Below, in pieces: positions 18,238 to 27,103 of a DNA stretch of 61,033 nucleotides. How positions within the stretch are numbered: position 1 is the first letter of the stretch; each line of letters opens with the position of its first letter. The translations under genes were made by a program, and so were the position numbers. This DNA is from Candidatus Cloacimonadota bacterium (GTDB lineage Bacteria; Cloacimonadota; Cloacimonadia; JGIOTU-2). The stretch is taken from contig JAGXLO010000005.1 in the NCBI GenBank assembly GCA_018334695.1, forward strand, positions 1-61,033. Direction: 5' to 3'. The notes beneath the pieces are model-generated. The model was given only the letters and a program-made list of their open reading frames with translations, had not been told where the DNA came from and ran no database searches.

Positions 18238-19226
18238 TATTGCTCTTCCTTTTTAAAATCTTTATACCAATCTATGACATAGTTAAAGTCGGGAATAGTA
18301 TTTCCTGCTTTGAATCTAAGATCTTGCTCAGCTGGTGTTACATCATAATACCAGCTTTTAGAAATAAGTTCTATACGTGCTTTCCACAATTCATTTTTTA
18401 ATATATTTGAAAATATGAAATCGAAGAAATTAAAGATAAACTTTGGGATTACCTTCCAGAAAGGATATTTTTTACCTTTTAATTTGTAATTTATGTGGTT
18501 CACTAGTTTTTTAAGAGAAATTGGATTTTTATCAGCAATATTATAAGCATTACCTGAATTTAACTTGGTTTTTCCAGCTTGAATAAAAGCTTTAGTTAAA
18601 GTATTTAGGTTTACCATATTTATTTTTATATCATTACTTGAAAGAAACATCATACCTTTATCAACTAATTTTATGAGATTGAAAGGGAAACCAAAATCTC
18701 CAATCCCGTAAGTAATTGAGGGTCTAATTATAATTAATTCCAAATTCTGTTTGACCAATCTCTGTAAAATATTTTCTGCCTCTATCTTGGTATAATGATA
18801 ATAATTATCATCTTGCCTAGGAGTATTTTCATCTGGAGGTAACTCTTTGGGTATAGCTCCAAATACCCCCACAGAACTGCAAAATATCATCTTAGAATTA
18901 TTTTTGATACATTCTTCGGCGATATATTTTGTAGAATTTACATTAACATCAAAGTATTGCTTTTTGGGAAGGTTCCTGCCTCCTCGTATTGCTGCAATAT
19001 GATAAACAATATCAAATTTATATTTGTTAAAAATTCGCTTAATTGAATTTTTATCTATTAATTCAATAAATTCACATTTAACCCCATTTTTATCATACTC
19101 TCGGTATCTGCTTTTTTTTGTGCCAGGTCTGATGAGTGAAACGATAGTTTTATGATTATTTTCAATAAGTTTATCACAAACTTTGCCGCCAATAAATCCA
19201 GTTATACCTGTGACTAATATTTTCAT
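18237..19226 (-). CDS. NAD-dependent epimerase/dehydratase (extended SDR)
   Basis: 329 residues. N-terminal dinucleotide loop GITGFIGGKV (residues 7-16), IVYHIAAIRGG, a Ser/YxxxK active site (CSSVGVFG then YHYTKIEAE) and RPSITYGIGDFG, all typical of extended short-chain dehydrogenases acting on nucleotide sugars or related metabolites. First gene of the four-gene operon. Its ribosome-binding site GAAGGA can pair with a complementary segment 28 bases upstream (see 19229-19275). Confidence 0.85.
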   Translation of the reverse strand: MKILVTGITGFIGGKVCDKLIENNHKTIVSLIRPGTKKSRYREYDKNGVKCEFIELIDKNSIKRIFNKYKFDIVYHIAAIRGGRNLPKKQYFDVNVNSTKYIAEECIKNNSKMIFCSSVGVFGAIPKELPPDENTPRQDDNYYHYTKIEAENILQRLVKQNLELIIIRPSITYGIGDFGFPFNLIKLVDKGMMFLSSNDIKINMVNLNTLTKAFIQAGKTKLNSGNAYNIADKNPISLKKLVNHINYKLKGKKYPFWKVIPKFIFNFFDFIFSNILKNELWKARIELISKSWYYDVTPAEQDLRFKAGNTIPDFNYVIDWYKDFKKEEQ

Positions 19227-19228
19227 AT

Positions 19229-19275
19229 TTCCTTCATTTTTACCTATTATTTCAGAACATAAAAGAATGAAGGAA
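19229..19275 (-). promoter_or_regulatory. Possible ribosome-binding-site-sequestering hairpin before the epimerase gene
   Basis: On the minus strand, TTCCTTCATT (19275-19266) is perfectly complementary to AATGAAGGAA (19238-19229), which contains the Shine-Dalgarno of the epimerase gene. A 10-bp stem with a 27-nt loop would hide the site. Chance pairing is possible in such AT-rich DNA. Confidence 0.35.
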
Positions 19276-19377
19276 TAAATGCTGTCAATATAATTGCAAA
19301 TTTCTAAAAGACAAAATGGGTAGCTTCGAAATGTAATTCATTTTTATCATTATGTTAGTAATTCTGCTGAAAAATTA

Positions 19378-20889
19378 TTAGTTTTTAATATTCAGTGCTT
19401 CTCTAACCACCTTATATTCATCCCAGGAGATCTCTTTCCCACTAATGGCAAGTGATTTTTCATGAGCCTTACCGCAGGCTATAACCGTATCTCCTTCTTC
19501 TGCCGAATTAATTGCTTTCCGAATAGCATTTTTTCTGTTAGGGATCATAAAATAATCAATACCGTCTTTTTTACCTTCCCTTATACATCCTCGAGCAATC
19601 TCGTGCATTATTTTAACTAAAACTTCCTCACGCGGATCATCAGCTGTAATATAAACTTTGTCTGCATGTTTTGCCGCGATCCTGCCCATGGGCTCGCGTT
19701 TAGTTCGATCACGCAATCCAGGACAGCCAAAAATTACATGTATATTGTTTTTAGTAAAATTTTTCACCGTTTTCAAAACACTTTCGAGACCCTGAGGTGT
19801 ATGGGCGAAATCAATGAAAACATTAAAATTCCCAATCTTATGCTCTATCTTATCAAGACGTCCCATAACAGTGGGAATGGATTTGAGGGTGGATGCCATT
19901 TTATACCAACCTACATGCAAAACTCTGCAAGCAGCAATAGCAGCTAAAATGTTTTCTACGTTATGCTTTCCCATAAGGGGACTGGTGATATTTTGAGTCT
20001 TATTTTCAGCCTCTAAAACAAATTCTACTCCTCTTTCAGAAATATTTGTATCTACTGGTCTATAGTCTGCACCGGTTTTAAAACCAAAACTTAAATTATT
20101 ATCTGCTTTGTACTGGTTAAAGAAATCAAAATGTTTGTCATTTTTGTTTAAAATTATCGTTTTAGGCTTCCGGGAATTATTGTTTCTATTCTCAATATAT
20201 TTTAGTAATTTAGCCTTTGCTTTTTTATATTGCTTAAGTGTTTTATGATAATCCAAATGATCGGAGGTTAGATTAGTTACAATACCTATATCAAAATGAC
20301 ATGCTTCTACCCGATATTGTGCTAAGCCATGTGACGAGGTTTCAAGAATTGCAATATCCGTATTAAACTCTACCATTTTAGCCAGCAATTTTTGCACGTC
20401 AACTGAATTAGGTGTGGTTGTATGCAAGCCGGTTTTTATAACTTCAGACCCAATTCTGGCTCCAAAAGTTGAAATTATAGCTGCTTTTTTACCACTTTGT
20501 CTGAGCATTCGGTATATAATTTCACAGGTAGTAGTTTTACCATCTGTTCCAGTAACTCCTATTAGAATTAATTTCTGGGAGGGGTAATCATAAAATTTGG
20601 CTGCCAGATGTGCCAAAGTTTTCCTAGAATCTTTTACATAAATAACAGGTTTAGATAAATCTTTGCAAAAATCGGGATTATCACACACAACAGAAACAGC
20701 ACCCTTTTGTAGCGATTGTTGAATATATTTATGTCCATCAAAGTTCTCACCTTTGAATGCTACGAAAATATTACCTGGTTTTACTTTTCGCGAATCATAA
20801 GAAATCCCGGTAATGTCTATATCGCACAATTTATTTTTATTATAAATTTCAATTATATTAATCTCTGAAATCAATTCCTTCAAATTCAT
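19378..20889 (-). CDS. murE: UDP-MurNAc-tripeptide synthetase (MurE-type Mur ligase)
   Basis: 503 residues, full length. The N-terminal domain has VAFKGENFDGHKYI, the ATP loop is GVTGTDGKTTT (111-121, with Asp instead of the usual Asn), followed by ETSSHGLAQYRVEACHFDIG, the Lys-carbamylation region YKKAKAKLL (about 221-229) and MGKHNVENILAA. The third-residue recognition motif is DDPR at 417-420 instead of the usual DNPR of diaminopimelate-adding enzymes; DDPR is also known from a lysine-adding MurE, so the amino acid added is open. GCPGLRDRTKREPMG is also off-consensus. It lies outside any dcw cluster and 6 bp from a FemAB gene, so it may be a second, specialised MurE. Confidence 0.85.
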   Translation of the reverse strand: MNLKELISEINIIEIYNKNKLCDIDITGISYDSRKVKPGNIFVAFKGENFDGHKYIQQSLQKGAVSVVCDNPDFCKDLSKPVIYVKDSRKTLAHLAAKFYDYPSQKLILIGVTGTDGKTTTCEIIYRMLRQSGKKAAIISTFGARIGSEVIKTGLHTTTPNSVDVQKLLAKMVEFNTDIAILETSSHGLAQYRVEACHFDIGIVTNLTSDHLDYHKTLKQYKKAKAKLLKYIENRNNNSRKPKTIILNKNDKHFDFFNQYKADNNLSFGFKTGADYRPVDTNISERGVEFVLEAENKTQNITSPLMGKHNVENILAAIAACRVLHVGWYKMASTLKSIPTVMGRLDKIEHKIGNFNVFIDFAHTPQGLESVLKTVKNFTKNNIHVIFGCPGLRDRTKREPMGRIAAKHADKVYITADDPREEVLVKIMHEIARGCIREGKKDGIDYFMIPNRKNAIRKAINSAEEGDTVIACGKAHEKSLAISGKEISWDEYKVVREALNIKN

Positions 20890-20895
20890 ATCAAA

Positions 20896-21954
20896 TCATT
20901 CCTCAAGAGAATCCGAAATTTTACCTTTTTTCAACAGACTTCTTATGTTGGTATAAGTTTTTACACTTTTATTAAAAAATTTATACCAAAAAACATTGAA
21001 AACCAGATCATGCATACCAATAAATACTTTCTTTTCTCCTTTAAATCCTTTTTTAAATCTATAAACGCCAAATAGCGGATGTTCGGGTTTTGGCTTAACA
21101 GGTATCCCCCAAAGATCATAGATCTTATAACCCTGGGCTTTTGCCCACTTAATAACTTCCCAGTGAATAGCATGATTAGGCATACGATTGCGATGTTCGC
21201 TAGAGGAAGCCCCATACATATACCAGATTTTATCTCCAAAACAAAAAATATACACGGCAGCCAAAGGTTTATTTTTATAAAAAGCAACGAAAATTTTGAT
21301 CATATCCTTATCAGACATAAGATTAATAATGCGCTCATAATATCGCTTGGAGTGTATTATAAAAGAATCCCGACTTGCAGTTTCTTGCAGAATATTGTAA
21401 AAAATTTCAACACCCTCCTTGTCAGTCATCATCTTAACCTCAATGCCTTTTCTGCCGGATAATCTAATATTATAACGATGTTTTGACTTGAAGCTCATTA
21501 GTATATCGTCTAATTCGCGTGTAAGATCAACAAAAAAAGTGGCTCGAGGTTGAATCTGTTTTTTCCTAAATTTAAAGCCAAAATTTTCTAAGTTTTCTTT
21601 AGTTATTTTATCATCCTCTTCAATTTCAGGATCAATTTTTAGGACTATTGCCTTGTGTTTTTGGGCTAATTCCTTTGTTTTATCAATAAGCACAGCTAGC
21701 AATTCTTTATTATGAAAATCAAGTACAGGACCGCGCGGAGCATAAAAGATTGATTTAGCCAGAAATGGTATTTTTCGTTTTAAGATTTGGACTCCGCCAA
21801 TAATTTTATTATTTTTTTTTAGTAAAATTATTAATGGCTTCCAGTTGGAAATTTTTTTAAATTCGCCCCAATCTACAGATTGTGCCAAAGGGCATAATTT
21901 TGTATTTGCCAAAAAATTGTTCCATTGTTCCTGTTCTTCTTTAGTTTTCGCCAA
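20896..21954 (-). CDS. FemAB/FemX-family peptidoglycan bridge aminoacyltransferase
   Basis: 352 residues as drawn from TTG at 21954. Contains the FemAB double-GNAT pattern: CPLAQSVDWGEFKKISNWKP, YAPRGPVLDF, MSFKSKHRYNIRLSGRKGIEV, AAVYIFCFGDKIWYMYGASS and DLWGIPVKP ... YRFKKGF. These enzymes add amino acids from aminoacyl-tRNA to the third residue of lipid II. The nearest strong Shine-Dalgarno (AAAAGGAG, about 21982-21989) is 27 bases upstream of the TTG but sits well before an in-frame ATC (21975) or ATT (21981), so the true start may be a rare codon. Pairs with the adjacent MurE. Confidence 0.85.
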   Translation of the reverse strand: MAKTKEEQEQWNNFLANTKLCPLAQSVDWGEFKKISNWKPLIILLKKNNKIIGGVQILKRKIPFLAKSIFYAPRGPVLDFHNKELLAVLIDKTKELAQKHKAIVLKIDPEIEEDDKITKENLENFGFKFRKKQIQPRATFFVDLTRELDDILMSFKSKHRYNIRLSGRKGIEVKMMTDKEGVEIFYNILQETASRDSFIIHSKRYYERIINLMSDKDMIKIFVAFYKNKPLAAVYIFCFGDKIWYMYGASSSEHRNRMPNHAIHWEVIKWAKAQGYKIYDLWGIPVKPKPEHPLFGVYRFKKGFKGEKKVFIGMHDLVFNVFWYKFFNKSVKTYTNIRSLLKKGKISDSLEE

Positions 21955-22144
21955 TTCACTGGTAATTTCGTTGATCGCAATCTCCTTTTAATTTTATTTT
22001 GATATTTTATGCAAATTTATGGACTTTTATGTCAACTTTTTCGAATTTTGAAAGGATTTAAGATGTTTATCAATTATTTTTTTGATTAAGATAAAACTTG
22101 ACTTAAGCAAAAATTTAATTCCGATTAATGCTGAAAGGATAAAT

Positions 22145-22468
22145 ATGAACAAATTACAAAAAAAAGTAAAAAAATTTACAGAAAAACATAATATTGAAAC
22201 AAAAATCGAATTTAGAGTTCTGGATCTAATATCCGAAGCCGGAGAATTATCAAAAGAATTCTTACTAGCCACAGAATATGGAAAAGCAGAATTTGTGCCA
22301 ACAAAGGATTGGGAATCAGAGCTTGGTGATGTCCTGTTTTGTGTGCTATTTTTAGCCAATTCTTCTGAAATTAATCTAAATGACATTTTTAGTAAAACTC
22401 TTGAAAAATACAAGGATAGGATTGAGAAATCTGGTCAACCTGGTTCAGGTAAGAAATTTACTGAATAA
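22145..22468 (+). CDS. MazG-like nucleotide pyrophosphohydrolase
   Basis: 107 residues from ATG 22145, chosen because AAAGGATAAAT precedes it; an upstream in-frame ATG at 22082 lacks a site. All-alpha NTP pyrophosphatase pattern: EAGELSKEFL provides the first metal-binding ExxE-type helix and ESELGDVLFCVLFLAN the second (ExxD). Such enzymes clear non-canonical or excess nucleoside triphosphates to monophosphates. Single gene, flanked by minus-strand genes on both sides; only 4 bp from the stop of the convergent membrane gene. Confidence 0.82.
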   Translation: MNKLQKKVKKFTEKHNIETKIEFRVLDLISEAGELSKEFLLATEYGKAEFVPTKDWESELGDVLFCVLFLANSSEINLNDIFSKTLEKYKDRIEKSGQPGSGKKFTE

Positions 22469-22472
22469 AACT

Positions 22473-23264
22473 TTATAGCATCCTTTGCTTAACTAATCTA
22501 TAAACAAAATAGGTGCTAATTATAGAAATCGCAAAGGCAAACAGAGTGGCACCTACCAGCCCAAAAGATACAACGGAAAATCTGAAAAATATTGCATAAA
22601 TTACCACATTAATCGGTCCGCTGACCATCAGGATTTTCATAACTGCTCGCGAAAATGTCATGCCATGTTCATAATAAGTAATTACCATGGTGGAGATCAT
22701 AACTGCAGGAAAGCAGGAAAAAGCACCACCAAATAGTGGTCCCCCGATTTTTGCCATAACTACAGAAAAAACAATGATGCTTCCCGTTATCAATCCTCTG
22801 ATAATAATTTGACCGAACTTATAATTTATACGCCTCCGTTGTTGAGGTGAGATCAGCATCCTCTTCTCAGTAAAATTGAAAACAAAAATCAAAACTAAAA
22901 CAAGCATGAATAACCCCAGAATAAATCTGTCGAATTGCAAAAATATTAGGGTTAAAGCTACTCCGATCCAGATAATTGTAGAGGATACTATAGCAGGTAT
23001 AAATCCGTGTTTGCCGATGAGAATATAAATAAAAACAAACAAGGCATCAAGAGCTAAAATAGCAGGTATTATTGATGTAGCTTCCTGAGCAACCTGTAAA
23101 TTTTGTGTCCAGCCTATAAATAACAATGAAACAAGAATTGTGGATGGAACTCCGGCAATCACTCCACCAACCTTAGAACCAAACTGCTCAGCAATAATCG
23201 TGGCAAGCGTAATCCATACACTGCCAACAATAAAACTCAAGAATAATTTTAGATAAAACACCAA
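22473..23264 (-). CDS. Integral membrane protein with an internal repeat (DUF3147-like)
   Basis: 263 residues with eight or so helices. Two related halves can be seen: GSKVGGVIAGVPSTILVSLL near residue 29 and GGPLFGGAFSCFPAVMISTM near residue 170, as in DUF3147-type proteins, which suggests an inverted or tandem duplication. Function unknown. The start is TTG or the next codon GTG (23264/23261); the nearby ATG is followed at once by TAG. Lies 25 bp after the acyl-CoA ligase start region of the same strand, probably co-transcribed. Confidence 0.65.
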   Translation of the reverse strand: MVFYLKLFLSFIVGSVWITLATIIAEQFGSKVGGVIAGVPSTILVSLLFIGWTQNLQVAQEATSIIPAILALDALFVFIYILIGKHGFIPAIVSSTIIWIGVALTLIFLQFDRFILGLFMLVLVLIFVFNFTEKRMLISPQQRRRINYKFGQIIIRGLITGSIIVFSVVMAKIGGPLFGGAFSCFPAVMISTMVITYYEHGMTFSRAVMKILMVSGPINVVIYAIFFRFSVVSFGLVGATLFAFAISIISTYFVYRLVKQRML

Positions 23265-23289
23265 CTACATTCCAGAACTATCATTCGCC

Positions 23290-24939
23290 CTATTTGTACA
23301 TGTATCGCTTTATACTCTTCTTGGGAGTCTTTTCGAATTCTTCGGGATATATCTGTATCTTGGATATCTTACTAAAAGCAGGTAAGACTTCATTTATTTT
23401 TTCACGATTGTCTTTCATGATTTTATTAAGTCTTTTTTCTTCGGCTCCTTTTAGCTTCAAATTATCATAATCCGGATAAACAAGGGCTACAAGTTTGCCT
23501 TCTCTTTTTACGAGTATAGCTTCTTCGATAAATGGTAAATTAGAAAGTTTTGCTTCGATAACTTCAGGATAAATATTTTGCCCTGATGGTCCCAGAAGCA
23601 TAGTCTTTTTTCTACCTTTAATATAGATAAAACCATCTTCATCAATCAAAGCCAAATCTCCGGTGTGAAGCCAACCTTCTTCATCTATTGCTTCTGCAGT
23701 CTTTTCTTTTTCCTTATAATAACCAATCATAACATTCTCTCCCTTTACCAGCAATTCTCCCACCTCAGTTTGAGGATCATCCGAATCCACTTTGCAATCC
23801 AAAGTGTTAACACAAATTCCTACTGATTGCTTTCTGTGTTCACGCCAGTTAATATAACTAATCAGAGGTGCGCATTCTGTCATACCATAGCCGATAGTGA
23901 AGGGGAATCTGATTTTTTTTAAAAAATCTTCTACTGCTGCATTTAAAGGAGCACCACCAATAACGAACTCATTAAATTCACCTCCAAAAGAATCTACAAG
24001 GGTTTTTCTGATTTTTTTATAAATCAATTTTTTAAGAATTGGAGTTTTTATTAATATACTAATAGGAAATTTGCCTGTAGCTTTCTTTATTTTACTATTG
24101 TAAATTTTCTCCAGGACCAAAGGTACTGACAGAATCAAATTTGGTTTGATCTTATTAAAAGCTTTTAGAATAATTGTGGGAGAAGGTATTCTTCCCAGAA
24201 ATGTGATATGACAACCCATACAGAAAGGATAAAGAAATTCAAATGCGCAACCAAAAGAATGGGCAACAGGTAAAAAAGAAAGAATGGTATCCCCAGGGAC
24301 AAGGTCCATATGTTCTCTGGCAAAAACCATATTTGCGGCAAGGTTATTATGGGTTAACATTACGCCCTTTGAAAATCCAGTAGTGCCGGAAGTATATACA
24401 ATTCCTTCCAGCGTTTCATTACTTATATCATCAAATGATAGCTTATCCGAAGTTAATACTCCTCCATATGCCTCCAGGTATGATTTTTCTACTTCCAGGA
24501 GTTTGCTTTTTGCTTTATTAATTCTGGTAAAAAGTATTTCGTAATTTTCTATAGAAAAGATTGTGTTTACTTTATCCATTTTAGCAGGATCCAGTTCAGT
24601 GAAAATATTTTCCATCACAAATAACATTTTGGAATCAGAATGGTTAACAATATGGTGTATATCATTTGCATGAAAATCAGTGAGAATTGGTACAACTACA
24701 GCTCCATAAGTAACAGAAGACAGATAAGCAATACCCCAATTTGCTGAGTTTTTACCCAAAAGGGCTACCTTATCGCCTGGTTTGATTTTAAATTTTTTGA
24801 AAACCTGATGCAAATAGATGATTCTATCTGCTATTTGCCCATAGGAAAGAGACTTGCCTTTAAAATTGGACAGACCGGGCAAATCCCAATTTTTCTTTAT
24901 GGATCTTTCTATCATTTTACCAAAATTTTCTTTTATCAT
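23290..24939 (-). CDS. Long-chain acyl-CoA synthetase/AMP-dependent ligase
   Basis: 549 residues. AMP-binding motifs: GIVYTSGTTGFSKGVMLTHN (about 180-199), GYGMTECAPLISY, GWLHTGDLALIDEDGFIYIKGR and the C-terminal KTPKKSIKRYMY with the adenylation lysine (KSIKR). It activates fatty acids to acyl-AMP and then acyl-CoA, or to acyl-ACP in some relatives. The N-terminus has the family's HQVFKKFKIKPGDKVALLGKN-type start (quoted in part: KPGDKVALLGKN). ATG preceded by AAGGAGAATTT. Chain length cannot be read. Confidence 0.9.
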   Translation of the reverse strand: MIKENFGKMIERSIKKNWDLPGLSNFKGKSLSYGQIADRIIYLHQVFKKFKIKPGDKVALLGKNSANWGIAYLSSVTYGAVVVPILTDFHANDIHHIVNHSDSKMLFVMENIFTELDPAKMDKVNTIFSIENYEILFTRINKAKSKLLEVEKSYLEAYGGVLTSDKLSFDDISNETLEGIVYTSGTTGFSKGVMLTHNNLAANMVFAREHMDLVPGDTILSFLPVAHSFGCAFEFLYPFCMGCHITFLGRIPSPTIILKAFNKIKPNLILSVPLVLEKIYNSKIKKATGKFPISILIKTPILKKLIYKKIRKTLVDSFGGEFNEFVIGGAPLNAAVEDFLKKIRFPFTIGYGMTECAPLISYINWREHRKQSVGICVNTLDCKVDSDDPQTEVGELLVKGENVMIGYYKEKEKTAEAIDEEGWLHTGDLALIDEDGFIYIKGRKKTMLLGPSGQNIYPEVIEAKLSNLPFIEEAILVKREGKLVALVYPDYDNLKLKGAEEKRLNKIMKDNREKINEVLPAFSKISKIQIYPEEFEKTPKKSIKRYMYK

Positions 24940-25173
24940 AAATTCTCCTTAAGATTACAATTATTGAAATGTTATTTGCATTTTATAAAAACTAATTAAT
25001 AAATTATCTCTTACATGATAACATCGGTAGCTCTCAAAAAAAGCATTGGTGATAGATTTTGTAAAGTAATTTCTCGTAGAAATATTTTATATAAAAAAAT
25101 TTGCCTTTTTGTAAAAAAATAAGTAGTTTATTTAATACGTTAGATGGTAGAGGCAAGTCAACTTCTGAAAAAC

Positions 25174-25200
25174 TTGACAATGAAACGTAGTAGTTATTGA
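25174..25200 (+). promoter_or_regulatory. Candidate promoter of the tRNA(CAU) gene
   Basis: A consensus -35 TTGACA (25174-25179) is followed after 15 bp by TATTGA (25195-25200), 18 bp before the first tRNA base. The spacing is short and the -10 is imperfect. Confidence 0.4.
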
Positions 25201-25218
25201 AAACAACTCACATTTATT

Positions 25219-25291
25219 GGGCCCATAGCTCAGCTGGTAGAGCTCCCGGCTCATAACCGGGCGGTCATAGGTTCGACTCCTGTTGGGCCCA
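25219..25291 (+). tRNA. tRNA with CAU anticodon (elongator Met or Ile2)
   Basis: 73 bp full cloverleaf: acceptor GGGCCCA/TGGGCCC plus discriminator A, D-arm with AGCTCAGCTGGTAGAGCT, anticodon arm CCCGG-CTCATAA-CCGGG and T-loop TTCGACT. The G1-C72 pair and lack of three G-C pairs next to the loop exclude the initiator. CAU may be Met or lysidine-modified Ile; the sequence alone does not decide. No CCA is encoded; TTTTTT follows directly. Confidence 0.95.
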
Positions 25292-25412
25292 TTTTTTATT
25301 TTCCTCTAAAATTTCACATTCCCCTACTTTCTAAATTTATTGTTTGACAACGAAATATACAAAAAAGATTTTACAGAAACAAAATTAATTAAAAATTAAG
25401 CAAGGAGAAAAT

Positions 25413-26327
25413 ATGAAAAAAGTAAAAATAATGCTGGTATTCATATTGTTAATAACTTTTTTAATAATAAATAGTTGTGGCGAACAAGGCCCATTGGGTT
25501 CCAAATCCAACCCAATTAAGATGTACTTTGTCCCTTCGGTAGAAGCAGGAAAAATTTTACAGGATGCAGAACAAATTGCAGATATGTTGTTTGAAAAGAC
25601 CGGATATCACTTTAAAGTAGCTGTTCCGGTTAGTTATGCCGCTGTAATTGAAGCCATGGGGACAGACGAAGCAGACATTGCCTGGTTACCTACTTTTGCC
25701 TATCTTTTGGCTCATAAGAAATATGGGGCTGATGTAGGTTTAACTACTATAAGAAATGGTCTTAAAAAGTACCGGGGTCAATTTGTAACATTGGCAGATA
25801 GTGGAATTGAAAGCCTGGAAGATATTGAAGGAAAAGTGATAGCCTACACCGATGCCGCTTCTACTTCAGGATATATTTTCCCTTCCGCAACTCTGGCTAA
25901 AAAAGATATTGAACCTGCAAAGTATTTTTTCGCAGGTGGACATCCGCAAGCGATTATTTCTGTTTACAAAGGTAATGCTGATGTAGGATGCACATTTTGG
26001 TCTCCTAAGAAAGACGGAAAAATTCAAGATGCACGCTATACAATAGAAGATACTTACCCGGATGTGAAAGAAAAAGTTAAGATAGTAGGATTTACAGACT
26101 GGATTCCCAATGATACTGTTACTTTCCGAAAAGAATTTCCCAAAGGGATGAAAGAAGAGATCGTCAATGCATTAATAAAAATTGCTGAAACGGAGCGCGG
26201 TAAAAAGACTTTTCAGGAGATTTATCATATAGATGGATTTTATAAAAGCACAGACTCCACTTATGATGTAGTACGTGAAACTTTGGACGCCCTGGGAGAA
26301 AAAGCTGAGAAATTTCTACAAGAATAG
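25413..26327 (+). CDS. phnD: Phosphonate/phosphite-type ABC transporter substrate-binding lipoprotein
   Basis: 304 residues. The signal peptide ends in INSC near residue 22, a lipobox-like site, so the protein is membrane-tethered. The PhnD fold shows as IKMYFVPSVEAGKIL, GTDEADIAWLPTFAYLLAH, GQFVTLADSGIESLEDIEGK, SGYIFPSATL and DVGCTFWSPKK. The ligand could be phosphonate, phosphite, phosphate ester or another oxyanion. AAGGAGAAAAT precedes the ATG. First gene of a five-gene run; no C-P lyase or phosphonatase gene is nearby. Confidence 0.88.
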   Translation: MKKVKIMLVFILLITFLIINSCGEQGPLGSKSNPIKMYFVPSVEAGKILQDAEQIADMLFEKTGYHFKVAVPVSYAAVIEAMGTDEADIAWLPTFAYLLAHKKYGADVGLTTIRNGLKKYRGQFVTLADSGIESLEDIEGKVIAYTDAASTSGYIFPSATLAKKDIEPAKYFFAGGHPQAIISVYKGNADVGCTFWSPKKDGKIQDARYTIEDTYPDVKEKVKIVGFTDWIPNDTVTFRKEFPKGMKEEIVNALIKIAETERGKKTFQEIYHIDGFYKSTDSTYDVVRETLDALGEKAEKFLQE

Positions 26328-26335
26328 GAAAATTT

Positions 26336-27103
26336 ATGGAAAACATACTTACATTGGAAAAATTGAATAAGTTTTATGATGAAGATACTCACGCCATAAA
26401 TGATGTAGATCTGGAAGTTAAAGAAGGTGATTTTTTGATACTACTGGGATTATCGGGTTCTGGAAAATCAACTTTATTGAGATGTATAAACAGATTGATT
26501 GAGCCCACAAGCGGAAAAATATATTTTGAAGGCACCAATGTCTGTGATCTCGGAGGAACTCCCTTACGACATGCAAGACGCGAAATAGGAATGATATTTC
26601 AGCAATTCAATCTCATAAAGAATCTTACGGTCCTAACTAATGCATTATCAGGCAGATTGGGATATTTCTCTACTATAAAATCACTTTTCCCACGTTTAGA
26701 TAATGAACTTGTAGCTCAAGCTAAAAAAAATCTCAAACGTGTAGGTTTGGAAGAATTTGCAAATCAAAAAGTAAAGAATCTTAGTGGTGGGCAGCAGCAA
26801 AGAGTAGCAATAGCAAGGGTTTTGATGCAAAATCCAAAACTGATTCTAGCAGATGAACCTGTTGCCAGTCTTGACCCTGCTACCGCTGATTCAGTTATGA
26901 GATATCTGGGTAATCTAAATAAAAATGATAATATCACAATAATTTGTTCTCTTCACTTTCTCAGCTTGGCTAGAAAATACGGTACACGAGTTGTTGCGCT
27001 TAAGGGCGGAAAATTAATGTTCGATGGAGAACCCACAGAAATAGATGAACAAAAATTTAAAGATATCTACGGACAGGACGCAGAAGAGGTGGACATAAAA
27101 TGA
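26336..27103 (+). CDS. phnC: Phosphonate-type ABC transporter ATP-binding protein
   Basis: 255 residues. Walker [10 protein letters not shown] (about 38-46), Q-loop MIFQQFNLI, signature [13 protein letters not shown] and Walker [14 protein letters not shown]. The PhnC-type segment [20 protein letters not shown] (here [15 protein letters not shown]) supports the phosphonate-family assignment over generic importers. Eight bp after phnD and overlapping phnE by 4 bp. Confidence 0.9.
   Translation: MENILTLEKLNKFYDEDTHAINDVDLEVKEGDFLILLGLSGSGKSTLLRCINRLIEPTSGKIYFEGTNVCDLGGTPLRHARREIGMIFQQFNLIKNLTVLTNALSGRLGYFSTIKSLFPRLDNELVAQAKKNLKRVGLEEFANQKVKNLSGGQQQRVAIARVLMQNPKLILADEPVASLDPATADSVMRYLGNLNKNDNITIICSLHFLSLARKYGTRVVALKGGKLMFDGEPTEIDEQKFKDIYGQDAEEVDIK

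Larger units (their letters stand above)
24940..25412. other. Intergenic region holding only the tRNA(CAU) gene and promoters
   Basis: 473 bp between the acyl-CoA ligase start and phnD. Apart from the tRNA at 25219-25291 and its candidate promoter, I see no coding frame with a ribosome-binding site. The 280 bp before the tRNA is AT-rich without a strong hairpin. Upstream of phnD there is TTGACA at 25344-25349, but no good -10 at 17 bp. Confidence 0.6.

Noticed and set aside
22027..22413. A 128-codon minus-strand frame over the MazG-like gene
   Set aside because: The plus-strand frame has the MazG motifs and a ribosome-binding site; the minus frame has neither.
25292..25412. A riboswitch before phnD
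   Set aside because: The 121-bp leader is AT-rich with no stable paired structure that I can see.
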